In this document: piece by piece, positions 48,650-59,000 of the stretch | How the letters are laid out: every line of letters starts with the position of its first letter | Position numbering within the stretch: the stretch's first letter is position 1 | DNA from: Pratylenchus scribneri | Lineage: Eukaryota; Nematoda; Chromadorea; Rhabditida; Pratylenchidae | Assembly (NCBI GenBank): GCA_030063045.1 | Contig: JAQSEB010000022.1 | Span: 992,001-1,056,000, forward strand | Direction of reading: 5' to 3' | Length of the DNA stretch: 64,000 nucleotides | Position numbers and translations under genes: made by a program | The notes under the pieces: generated by a model | What the model was told of the DNA's origin: nothing | Database searches by the model: none | What the model saw: the letters and a program-made list of their open reading frames with translations, nothing else

Positions 48650-49184
48650 ATGGGAAAGATGTTGGATAGAACTTGTGAAGTGAGTATTGTTTAAGAAATT
48701 AATTTCATTTTTTTATATTCAGCTTTGCAACAAAATATTTAAATGGCCTGGGGATTTGAAAAGGCATAATCTGATACATAGTAGGCTAAATAAAAATTTT
48801 AAAATACAGTATATTTAATAATTATTTTTATTAATAAATAATTTGAAATTTAACAAATAAAAAATATATTAACCATTTAAAATTTTGAATGTTCAGCTGT
48901 TGAGCAGCCATTTTTTTATATACAATTGGGACGGATACGGTAAAAGATTTGTAAGTCGATCAAATTTACGGGCCCTGAGAAAACAGCACATGGAAGTGAG
49001 TATAAAAATTTATAAAAAAATTTATTTTTTAAATATTCTCTTTAAAATTTTAGAAGTAAGGTTATTTGTTTGCGAAATTTGTGGAAGAAGTTTCACTCAG
49101 AAATGCAGTTTGACTAAGCACCTGCAGAAAAAGAGACCATGCAGCAATACCCAATTTGTGAAAAAACATTTGAGAATGAAATAA
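48650..49184 (+). pseudogene. Zinc-finger family member 4, decayed
   Basis: A first small exon (48650-48679, ending CE before GTGAGT) joins in phase to CNKIFKWPGDLKRHNLIH (about 48722-48781), giving one complete C-x2-C-x12-H-x3-H finger. The next exon reads NWDGYGKRFVSRSNLRALRK: compared with paralogues (KWDGCEQRF) both Cys are Tyr and a His is lost, and a frameshift lies in the T-run at 48910. A third piece (LFVCEICGRSFTQKCSLTKH, then LQKKRPC) is an intact-looking C2HC finger ending at a TAA (49185). A further finger-like relic (CYHICRRNGLVKLLWHC) lies at 49470-49530. There is no signal-peptide exon. Confidence 0.65.
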
Positions 49185-49589
49185 AATAGAATGATCATTT
49201 GATAAAGACAAAATGCAAAACATACAAGAAAAATGAAAATGGCCAAGAGCTTATGAATTGAACAAAATGAGAAAATATCTGGCCACATAAATTTTATCTT
49301 ATTTTAAATCCTATATTGTGCTGATAATTTTGGAAAAAATTACCTTTATTTACTTTAATTTCTTTAATTCATTTGATCAATAATTTTTTCTTTATCTTCT
49401 TTTTTCATTTTTTCAAAATCCTTTTCTTTTTTCTTCTTTATCAGATTTTTAAGGAGCCGACCTCACAGTGTTACCATATTTGCAGACGAAACGGTTTGGT
49501 GAAGCTGCTGTGGCATTGTTTAGGGCATAATAATATTAAGCATAAAATTAGCTATAAAATTATATCAAATACATTGACCATTGCTGAAT

Positions 49590-50313
49590 AATATTCAGCA
49601 GGCTAAGAATAGATCCATTTCTAAAATATTCTCAAAATAACTCGATTTTTTGGAATATATTGTGAATTTTATTCATAAAATTTATTTTCATACACATTTT
49701 CATAATTATTTTGAAAATTTGAGTTAAGATATTGTCAAAATAGTACCATTTACAAAATATTTTTGAAATTGAGTATTTGGAGAAATTGCATATTGACTAT
49801 GGACCTCAATTCGTATAACTTGGGCCTAAGTCAATAAAAAGAATAAATAAATGTTTTAAATTTTAATGGAAAAACTTGCATGACCTCTTCCTAGTTTCAG
49901 CAAATAATTATATGAGTCAAATCAGAATCAGAATAAGGGAAAAAATCAGAATTGTGCGCGAGAAAAATTAGAACAAAGGAAAAATCTGAAAAGAAAATCA
50001 GAACAGCTCAGGAGAATAATCAGAATTGTGCGCGCGAAAAATCAGAATAGGGAAAAATCAGAATAGGTGCGCGAGAAAAATCAGAACAAGGGAAAAATCA
50101 GAACAGAAAATCAGTTCAAAATAAAATATTTGAAAAATTTTTAATTTTAAATTACTGTTTTCTCAAATACCATTTGTTTTTTAACATTTATCTTTCTTCA
50201 TTCGTTTAACAAAAAAAAGTAGACAGTTGACAGATACCCGAAAAAATTTTCAAAAATGGAAAATATTCCCAATCGTAAAATCATTTTCTTCTTCTTCTCT
50301 TCATTTTATAGAT
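49590..50313. other. Intergenic with AATCAGAA/GCGCGA low-complexity patch
   Basis: 49915-50115 is built of AATCAGAA and GGGAAAAATCAGAA blocks separated by GTGCGCGAGAAAAA. It is a looser cousin of the 31-, 25- and 24-bp arrays that share the CAGAAT/TTCTGAT word. The rest shows no feature. Confidence 0.6.
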
Positions 50314-50558
50314 TTAAAAAATTTTCTTCAAAAATCCTTTCTCCCTCAATTTGTTCTCTAATTCGTAAAATTTCGAATTCATCTTTTGTTTCAAGTCATG
50401 AAATTCCTTCCCAATATTTGTAAATTTCTTATTTACTTCTTCATTTCTTTCTTTATTTAATTCATTTTCTGATTTTTGATTTTCTTCAATTTTATCCATT
50501 TTGTATAAAATTTCATCAAATGTTTCCCAGGGAATCAATGATGGATTATTTTTTCTAG
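50314..50558 (-). CDS. Coiled-coil exon, last exon of an unknown gene
   Basis: A minus-strand open exon after the acceptor TTTCACAG, reading RKNNPSLIPWETFDEILYKM, then a charged heptad region (EENQKSENELNKERNEEVNK, KKFTNIGKEFHDLKQKMNSK) ending GFLKKIF and a stop. There is no Met at the frame start, so an upstream exon is required; none was found before the tRNA-like repeat. It is not in phase with the last introns of the FLYWCH-like gene upstream. Probably a real exon or gene fragment with a coiled coil. Confidence 0.45.
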
Positions 50559-50806
50559 CTGTGAAATGTTCATTACATATTCTTGTATATTAATAAAAAA
50601 TGGGAAAATTTAGGTTTTGTCCCCATAACTTTTTTGTGTGTTGACCGATTTTTGTGAAATTTTGTGTCAGTAACTATGATCAGAGTTAGTGTGCATCAAG
50701 TTTCAAAAAATTTTTTCGAGTACATGCGGGAAAGTTATATGCAAATTTGTATTTTCCCTTATGTCGCCTTAAGACTATGGTGAAGCTCGAAAAAATTAGC
50801 CAATGT

Positions 50807-50890
50807 GAACTTTTAGCGCGATGGTATATCGCTTTGGTTGTGGATAGGGCAGCGGTCAGGAGGTCTCGGGTTCGAATCCTCGCCGTGGCA
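50807..50890 (+). ncRNA. tRNA-like sequence / SINE head
   Basis: It has a perfect RNA polymerase III B box (GGTTCGAATCC, 50869-50879), an A-box-like TAGCGCGATGG 45 bp upstream and a T-run terminator at 50895. The acceptor ends do not pair (GAACTTT against CCGTGGC) and no clean anticodon arm forms. It is therefore a tRNA pseudogene or the promoter part of a tRNA-derived SINE, not a working tRNA. Confidence 0.6.
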
Positions 50891-50989
50891 TACATTTTTT
50901 TTCTTTTTGTTTCCAAAATAAAAATATGGTTATAAATGACGTCTTCGGTTCCAAAATAAAAATAAGATATAAATATAACCAAAAGGCCC

Positions 50990-51090
50990 AAACGGTATCC
51001 CTCGACGGCGATTCGCTTGGGACGAGGCGGAAGCTCACGGAGGCCGCTAAGCGGCCGCAGCGAGGAAGCCGAGTCCCAAGCGAATTGACG
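50990..51090. repeat. GC-rich nested hairpin
   Basis: Outer arms CGATTCGCTTGGGAC and GTCCCAAGCGAATTGACG flank an inner palindrome GGCCGCTAAGCGGCC. This 100-bp island is far more GC-rich than its surroundings and could fold into a stable stem. It lies 100 bp downstream of the tRNA-like sequence and may be the tail of the same element. Confidence 0.75.
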
Positions 51091-51226
51091 TCGCAACAGG
51101 TGCTGATAAATTGCTGATGAAACTAAGAATACAAAAATTTTCATAAATTGGTTTATCGGATTTATTGGAAATTGTTGCATAAAAATAAAATTAAAAAATG
51201 AAAGCTATGTTTTTAATTCGTCCACT

Positions 51227-53466
51227 CTATTTATGTTCATGTTTTCCTCGAATATATAAACATCCATTCTTCTTAACATAAATTCCAGCAAATGGGCATT
51301 TTTTCCCATTTGTTTTCTTTTTGCAATATAAATTCAATGTTCGCTGCATTTGTTGAATTTCTAAAAAGCCAAATTTGTTGCGCCAAATCTCATTTCGAAT
51401 GGGTTGTTTGCCAATTTTTGAATGAAAAGGCCAGGTCTTTCCAAGATGATCGACATAATCATCACCAACATTAGGTTTAGGGTTCTTAAATAAATAAAAA
51501 AAATTAATTAATCTTATTAATATAGCATTATTTATTATTATACTGTTACATAAATCAAACATTAATTTATCATTTCTCATTTATTTAAAATAATATAAAA
51601 AATTTATGAAAATATTTTAAATTTTATTAGCTAACAAGTTTAGGAGTTTGGGCATATCATATTTGAATTATAGCGCATTTTGTGTAAGAAAAATTAACCA
51701 AAAATAAAATTTTATGATTAACTAAACAAAATTCGGTACTTGTTAAGTTTGTATTTGTATCCCCTTTTTGGGTCACCTTGGAAAAAAGTGAGGAAAAAGT
51801 GAAGGGTCCTCCCCTTTGATGTTAGGGTTTGGGTTTAGGATACATTTGAGATGAATTTTACATCATCATAATCCAATCCCTAACATATCCCTGAATGACC
51901 CCAACCCTAAACCTGATGACCCATAGGGGGGACCAAGCACTTTTCAAAAAGGGGATACAAAACTTAACAAATACCCAAAATTCTCCATTAGGCTCTCATA
52001 ATTTGATCTTTCTTTTAATTCATTAAAAAAATTTTTAATTTTAAAAACATTTTTAAAAATATTCTGGTTCATAAAATTTTAGAATAAAGATGTTTTTGAT
52101 TGTAAAAACATGTTTTGATTTGCTGCAAATTTTGTCAAATAAATTTTATGCTTTTCCACTCTAAAATTTTTTAGCCCCCTCTCTATTTGAAGCCTCCTCC
52201 TTGAAGATTTTTACTCACCTTTTCTGGACGGGCATGCTCATGTTCTCCCCGAGTGTATAAACATCCATTTGAGTTAAAATAAATTCCTGCATATTTACAT
52301 CTTCCATTTGGCGCTTTCTTTCCACAATGTAAATTAAATCCTGATACATATGTATTAATGTAATTAAAGCCAAATTTGTTATTAAATATTTCACGTTTAG
52401 CATTTTTGCCAATTTCTTTATTAAATTTCCAGATTCTACCAAGATGATCAACATAGTCATCGCCAATATTTTGAGGTATTTTCTATAAATTTTTTAAAAA
52501 TTTAATTTATTATAATTATTTCCCAATATACTTTTCTTTTTGTGTGTTCATGTTCTCCTCTCGTATATAAACATCCATTTGATTTCAAATAAATTCCGAC
52601 AAAAGAACAGAATCCACCAGAGATTACGATGGCGGCAACGTAAATTTAAAGTTGTTTGATTTCTTTTAATTTCACTAAAGCCAAATTTGGTTAGCAATCT
52701 TTCCTGTGAAACATTTTTGCCAATATGAGAATGAAAATGCCATAATTTACCTTGATGATCCACATAATTTCTTTCAATTGCTGATTGTGATGGTGGTTTT
52801 ACCTATAAAGCCAGAGGTGTAGAATTTATTAAAAAAATATATTATGGGCTTTGAAAAAATTTAGAAACATTAAAATATTTCAAAAAATATTGAAATAATA
52901 ATATACATCTAATATTTAAAAAAAATTTTTTTAAACTTTTAATTTTTTTTTTAAAAATTAAGCTTTGAATTCTTTTATAAATTGTTGTTTTTTGAAAAAC
53001 ATTTGGAATAATAAAATTGAATGGCTTACTTTTACTTCCTTTTTCTGGCTATTTATCGCATTTTTCACTGGATGATTGTGTTTATTTCGTGTGTAAACAA
53101 TTGAACATGACTTCAGAAAAATTGCTTTGAATTTGCATTCTTTGTTCAGGCAATGGAATTGTCGAGTCAATTTTTCCTCCTTTCCAACAATCATTCCACC
53201 CATTTTGTTTTGGCACCATTCTTTCAAATGTTTTTCATCCCCAATTTTGCTGGCAAATTCCCAGCATTTTCCTGAATTATCCATGAAATCGGGTTCATCA
53301 TCTTCCTCATCAGTATTGTTTTCATCCTCCTCAAAATCATCATCAATTTTGGAATCTTCATCATCATCATCATCTAAGTAATAATAAGGACAAATATTCC
53401 AAATGATTATTCAAATTTACCATTATTATTAATGTAAACATTTTTGCAGCGAGTGACCAAATTCAT
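51227..53466 (-). CDS. FLYWCH/WRKY-GCM-like four-repeat protein (one frameshift)
   Basis: Minus-strand exons: 53421-53466, 53030-53373, 52532-52802, 52219-52482, 51227-51484. After an acidic stretch (DDDDDEDSK) come four related domains, one per exon. Each has a DYVDHLGK.W.F...IGK opening, KFGF, NLxC, a second Cys, GIYxxxNGCLYTRG and a final HEH. This C-x-C-x-H-x-H order with a G.Y...NGCLYTR core fits FLYWCH-type zinc fingers, seen in DNA-binding proteins and in Mutator-like transposases. Exon 52532-52802 (domain 2) is 271 bp, one base out of frame: the frame shifts between NLRCRHRN and GGFCSFVGIY. This is either a real mutation or a sequencing error. The start MNLVTRC is the best Met in phase but is not certain. 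Confidence 0.7.
51735..51975. mobile_element. Foldback MITE with GGTACTTGTTAAG ends
   Basis: 241 bp. The left end GGTACTTGTTAAGTTTG is inverted on the right as AACTTAACAAATACC, with TATCCCCTTTTT and AAAAAGGGGATA inside. A perfect 8-bp target duplication CAAAATTC lies at 51727-51734 and 51976-51983. It lies in the last intron of the FLYWCH-like gene. Confidence 0.92.
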
Positions 53467-54040
53467 TTTGCTCCAAAAATTAATCCTTTGTAATGAATAA
53501 TGGATAAGGGAAAACTCTTGGAATTGAAAAAAATCTACGGCAAAAAAAAAAAATAAATTCGAAATTAAAAATTTATTTATTATAAATCTCAGGATAAGAA
53601 GCAAATAAAAACAATCGATAAAAAGCCAAACCAATTATTAATTGAATAGAAGAGAGTGGATATGGAGGGAAAACTCTGGCAGGGAATAAGTTTTATCTTC
53701 CCTATAATTTGTGTTCATTTAGCATTTGTCAACCCAACAGTTGGTCCCATGTCTCATCTATTCCCAATAATGCTCCATTTCATAAGAAATATTCATTTAT
53801 TTTGCCTTCATTTTAAAAATGAATAGTCTATTTATTCAAACAATTGCCTTATTAGGCAAATTTTCCACTAAAGAAGAAAAAATTTACTCAAAAAAATATA
53901 ATTAAAATATTTGCCCGAGCTATTTATTATAATTCATTTTAATTATTGTATCAAATTTTAAAAAATTAAATTATATATTAAAATATTGTAAATAAAATGA
54001 GATATATTAAATGTGAATAGAACAAATAATAAAAGTAGCA
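53467..54040. other. Upstream region of the FLYWCH-like gene
   Basis: AT-rich. On the minus strand the frame extends upstream of MNLVTRC to a longer Met (53634) through a very hydrophobic, T-run-encoded stretch; I consider that 5' UTR. No other feature was seen. Confidence 0.5.
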
Positions 54041-54205
54041 TATGTTCGTCTCGACAATTGGTAATGATGATTTGGAAAGGACAAAGGCCCAATACATGTG
54101 ATAAAAGCGACAAATGAAATTCGAAAATATGACAAAAATGGAGACAGGAAATTCAACAAAAATGAATTGTTGGCGCAATTCAAAAATGCCAAAAAGCAAT
54201 CATAG
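54041..54205 (+). pseudogene. EF-hand protein remnant, copy 2
   Basis: Parallel to 44194-44375: FVSTIGNDDLERTKAQYM then a stop, followed in another frame by NEIRKYDKNGDRKFNKNELL, then AQFKNAKKQ and a stop. The EF-hand loop DKNGDRKFNKNE is better preserved than in copy 1. Only the second half of copy 1 is duplicated. A non-functional fragment. Confidence 0.6.
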
Positions 54206-54257
54206 TGGCGCTGAATTGGATAAAGAAGAATTTAGATCTTAGATTAGATGTTAAATA

Positions 54258-54640
54258 ATGAAATTATTCATTGATGGAATTGGAAAACATGCACGGGGCA
54301 CGGGCACAATTTTCTCTTTTAAAATAAAAATTTTACAATATGATTTCAAATTTCCCGAATTTTTCAAATATCATTTGGATCGATATGGTTTATTACAAGT
54401 CCATTTTCGGAAATCGCCAATTTCGTTCCACAATCCTCCAAATTCATTTAATTCCTTTCATTGTCTGAAAAATTCATTTAAATAATTTTTATTTAATTAC
54501 CATTTTAATGCCGTGAATCATTTTTTCCATTTGGCATTTTTCCAAGCGGCCATAAGCATTTTTCAATGGCAACGAAGCAAACAATTCAACCATCAATTCA
54601 ACCGGCATTCCTCGACGTCGAATTGATGATTTTAACTAGT
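54258..54640 (-). pseudogene. F-box-like gene remnant
   Basis: On the minus strand 54515-54630 reads RRRGMPVELMVELFASLPLK, then NAYGRLEKCQMEKMI, resembling the start of an F-box (LP.EL..EIF..LP). Further on, 54265-54400 reads KSYCKIFILKEKIVPVP after an in-frame TGA. F-box proteins are adaptors for ubiquitin ligases. Stops and frame changes make this a decayed copy. The assignment rests on short motifs. Confidence 0.4.
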
Positions 54641-54989
54641 AAAATATTAAAACAATAATAAGACCAGTTTACCGAACTGACCAGTTTTTGAAATGGCTTT
54701 CTAGTGGATTGCGTAAATATTTGATTGATTGAAGCGAAATGAATAATTTTGCCCCGAAGTCAGTCCCATTTTACTGGAGCTATTTTTGTAACCGAAATTT
54801 GCAAATTTACATTCACGGTTGATCATCATTTTATAATATCCTTCGAGCAGGCGTTCATTCAATCCCCTTTTGGCATATCAATAACGGCAAATCGAGGAAT
54901 GGTAATGGCTCAAAATTGAAGGGAATGTGATGGGGTGATGCGTTAACTAAATCTAAAATATTGCTTTTCGAGCGATTGAGCCAAATAAT
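54641..54989. other. Spacer with diverged repeat R relative
   Basis: 54810-54990 shares TTTACATTCACGGTTGATCA, AATAACGGCAAATCGAGGAA, TGGTAATGG and GCGATTGAGCCAAATAAT with repeat R and the 41.8-42.1 kb copy. As elsewhere, it precedes an open repeat-coding region in the same orientation. Confidence 0.55.
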
Positions 54990-55665
54990 CTGATTTTTAT
55001 TCCGGAAAGAATTCTGATTTTCATTCCGGAAAGAATTCTGATTTTCATTCCGGAAAGAATTCTGATTTTTATTCCGGAAAGAATTCTGATTTTCATTCCG
55101 GAAAGAATTCTGATTTTAATTCCGGAAAGAATTCTGATTTTCATTCCGGAAAGAATTCTGATTTTCATTCCGGAAAGAATTCTGATTTTTATTCCGGAAA
55201 GAATTCTGATTTTCATTCCGGAATGAATTCTGATTTTAATTCCGGAAAGAATTCTGATTTTCATTACGGAAAAAATTCTAATTTTAATTCCGGAAAGAAT
55301 TCTGATTTTCATTCCGGAAAGAATTCTGATTTTAATTCCGGAAAGAATTCTGATTTTGATTCCGGAAAGAATTCTGATTTTCATTCCGGAAAGAATTCTG
55401 ATTTTTATTCCGGAAAGAATTCTGATTTTCATTCCGGAAAGAATTCTGATTTTAATTCCGGAAAGAATTCTGATTTTCATTCCGGAAAGAATTCTGATTT
55501 TCATTCCGGAAAGAATTCTGATTTTTATTCCGGAAAGAATTCTGATTTTCATTCCGGAAAGAATTCTGATTTTCATTATGGAAAGAATTCGGATTTTCAT
55601 TTCGGAAAGAATTCTGATTTTCATTCCGGAAAGAATTCTGATTTTAATTCCGGAAAGAATAACTT
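54990..55665. repeat. 24-bp tandem repeat, open in several frames
   Basis: About 28 units of GAATTCTGATTTTCATTCCG plus GAAA. Each unit holds the palindromes GAATTC and TTCCGGAA. Variation is nearly confined to one base (TTTTCATT, TTTTAATT, TTTTTATT). Since 24 is divisible by three, open frames of 120-223 codons exist on both strands, giving 8-residue protein repeats such as NSDFHSGK on plus and MKIRILSG on minus. I see no splice or start context that singles out one frame. Confidence 0.95.
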
Positions 55666-56063
55666 TCCTGATTCATTCGTCGAATAATTTTCGCCATCGA
55701 TTTGGATGCCAAATATGAAAATGACACTGTCTTGTTGAACTTGGAACAATAAAATGAAAATTTAGAAAATTGTCAACAGCAGTGTGAAAAAGAAAAAGAT
55801 TTTATAAATTGATATTTTATATTAAAAAGTAAAAAAATTTTAAACCATAAAAGGAAAACAGAAAATCATCTAATTTATTCTGAAATGTATCTTCTAATAT
55901 ATTATTTACTGTTAAAATATAAACCATCTAAAATTGGTTAAATTAATTCAAACTATCTTTAGACGTGTTGAAAGAATACGTGGAAAATTGTAAAAATGAA
56001 GAAAAATTGAAAAGTTAGTCTCATACGTCAAAAATTCCTTCCTAAAAAAATTCACATCCAAAT
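55666..56063. other. Coding relic after the 24-bp array and gene upstream region
   Basis: 55678-55800 reads RRIIFAIDLDAKYENDTVLL, then NLEQ, stop, NENLENCQQQCEKEKDF in one plus-strand frame. This is protein-like but interrupted, possibly the tail of the F-box-like or repeat-containing gene. The rest is AT-rich 5' flank for the gene at 56064. Confidence 0.4.
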
Positions 56064-59000
56064 ATGCCTCCTCCTAATTCAATTTATTTTTTATTAATTT
56101 TCTTTATCATTTTACTTGCCTCCACTGCTGTTGGCCAAAAGGAAAAAGATGAAGACCAATTAAAGAACGAGCGGCCTAACAACACATCGCAAATTCCAGT
56201 GGGCGGCAAAAAGTTATACAATGATAGTGAAGTGGATCCAGAATGGCAATTTAAGATGATACACAATTTGCGATGGGATTTGTCAAAGGTGGGATGTTTT
56301 AACAAAAAAATTATTTAATTATTGGACATTTTGGCCATTATCTCAACATTCTAGCTATTAATAAAATTATAACATTGAGCTAATACGGCATTCAAAATGA
56401 TGCATCAAACATTAATTAGCCTATTGATGAATTAATAGCCAAAAAATAAAAATATGGCAAATTTTTTTCTCTTTGCTTTTTTGACTTAACTTTTTGCAAT
56501 TTTTTTCAGACAACCAATTCTTTCTTACTCTAATCAAATAATCTAAATAAAAGATTATAAAATGATATCAAAATTATAATCTATAAATCTCATATTAATT
56601 TGAAAATTTAAAATAATTTTTTTGCAAATTTTTTAAAAATTTCTATTCTTATATTTTCTGTTAAATTCTACATTCTTCATAAATAATAGGCCTTCCTTGC
56701 CGTCTCCTATCTTAATTTGGAGTCCCAAACGATGCCGGATCCCGATGAAACTGGTTCCGACTTGCAATTCTTGAACATCTTTAAGAAAAATGTCACCGTC
56801 ATTGGCCCACACTATTATCCGCAAACAAAAATGTCCTTCTTTTATGGGGTCGATCAACCAAATATGCTCATCCGCTTCAATCAAACTGAAAATGGGGCAG
56901 CATTTTGCGAATTTGGACAAATTAAAGGTTATTTTGTACAAATTATTAATCAAATTTCTTATTTGTTTTTCATTAATACAGATTCCGTACTTCATAAAAA
57001 TCAAGCCCAATTGAATAATTGGAAATGGGACAATTGTCGCTATGAACGCAGACCAATTTACAAAAATGAGGAAAAAAAGAAGATGATGAAACATTTTTAT
57101 GCTTTTTGTCCAATTCATTCTGCCGATGATGGGTCCGATGTATTTACTTGGCGTTTAGCAAATGGGACATACAATCCGCCATCTAATGTGCGTTTTAAAT
57201 TAATCTTCAAATTATTTAAACTATTTAGTCACCACAATGTCTCTATGACTTTCATCGTAAGGCAACAGAGACAGAAGAATATGATTTGCTGAAATATTGC
57301 TCAAAGGCATATTTTTTTAATGGGTTGGATTACAAAGTGCCCAATAAAAGAATGCGGAATCGACGAAAAGGTTGATTATTCAAATTTTTCTATTTTTTAT
57401 ACTTATTATGTCTTTTACTAATTCCAGATCTTAATCAAAATCTAATTTATTTTTAGACCTAGCATCAATAAATTTGCTAATTTACTCAAAACCAAAATTG
57501 AAGAATAATCATCTTTAAAATTTTAAATCATGTAAAAAGAAGAATTTTGGGAATTATAAAATTAGGAAAATAATAAACCAATATTCATTAAATAACATAG
57601 TATATTAAATATTTTCAATTCTCTTTCAAACTTCTTACTACAATTCAATCAAATTATATATATTTTATAATTTAAAATGTCGAATTTTTTAATAGTCAAT
57701 ATTTCTAAATACTAATGTTTTATAGATTGGCTGCTTTATTTGGCTGAGGGCCAATTGAAATGCTCAATCAGTGAAGACATTAAAACGAATATGGATTTAG
57801 TCGAAATGGGCTATTCCGTGGAATTAGTGCAATATTCAATGGAACGACGATTGTCACGTTTTTCAAGAACATGTCCAATTCTGAATGCAACATTAGTGTA
57901 TGAAATTAATAAATAAAAATTAGGGAAATTATAAATTGGTCAGAAAATTTAGATTTATAACCAATATGAATTAATATTCTTTCAAAATATTTTTCAATTT
58001 CAGTGAATATAAAGACAAAATGAAAGAGGGAAAATTTTTTATTGCCGCAATTATTGGAGGCGCACAATTAGATGGTGAAATCAGACATCCATTTCCAGCA
58101 GAAGAAGTTCCTAAATTTTGGGATAAAAACACATATTTTGTGAGTTTATCTTAAAAATTTTTTAAATGCTCTTAAATATATTATGAAAATGCGAATAATT
58201 TAGTAAAATTTTTTTCTGATTTAGATCAGAAGTATTTTTTTAAGCATTTCAGATTAAAAATTTTATCAATTTATTAAATTTCTTCTCTAGGAAAAATTTA
58301 AATACATGGATTTTGATGACAAATTGTGCTATCTTTATTATCATGCTTTACAAAGAGATCTTAAAACGAATAAATATCATTTGCAATTGGAAATTTCACA
58401 TTATTGCACGGAACGTGGAATGCGCGGTAATTTGAAATTTGCAATTCCCATTGGCCCAGATCAGGTCGAATGAATGCTAAAAACGTTTTACATTCACATT
58501 CATGTAACAGGTCCCAGACGGAATTTTTGAAGACACTGGTATTCAAATTGATTTGGACAAAGGCCAAATGTTGCGAAACACTGGACAAATTATAGAAGAA
58601 GTAAAATTGCTAGATGGCACTAAGAAAAAAGAAACACAATTAACCCAAAATTCTGCACAAGATACGTACGAAACAGATAAAAATGGTATGTTTGGCAAAT
58701 TTTGAAAAAAAAAAAATTAACTTCAGAGAAGTAATTTAGAAAGTATTAACAATGATATATAAAAATCCTAAATTTAATCTTAATAAATTTTCCTTTAAGT
58801 ATAAAAATAATTCAGGCAACAAAAGTTAAACAAAAAGAAATATAAAAAATATTAAAATATAGATTCAACAATTTTTAGCATAAACGACTTAAATAAGAAG
58901 GTGCAAATAAAATATTTATAATAATATATTTATTTAGGTTGCATAATAACTTTTAGAGGAATATTTTTAATAAAATTACACCCAAGGGATATTGAGCATT

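Noticed and set aside
50686..51180. Minus-strand 164-aa frame with RIRTRDLLTAAL
   Set aside because: It is the antisense translation of the tRNA-like sequence and the hairpin. This kind of frame is a known artefact over tRNA-derived repeats.
53407..53634. Hydrophobic extension of the FLYWCH-like gene giving an apparent signal or membrane segment
   Set aside because: Encoded by T-runs in the 5' flank. The shorter Met in phase gives a more natural start, and a splice-like TAG interrupts the extension.
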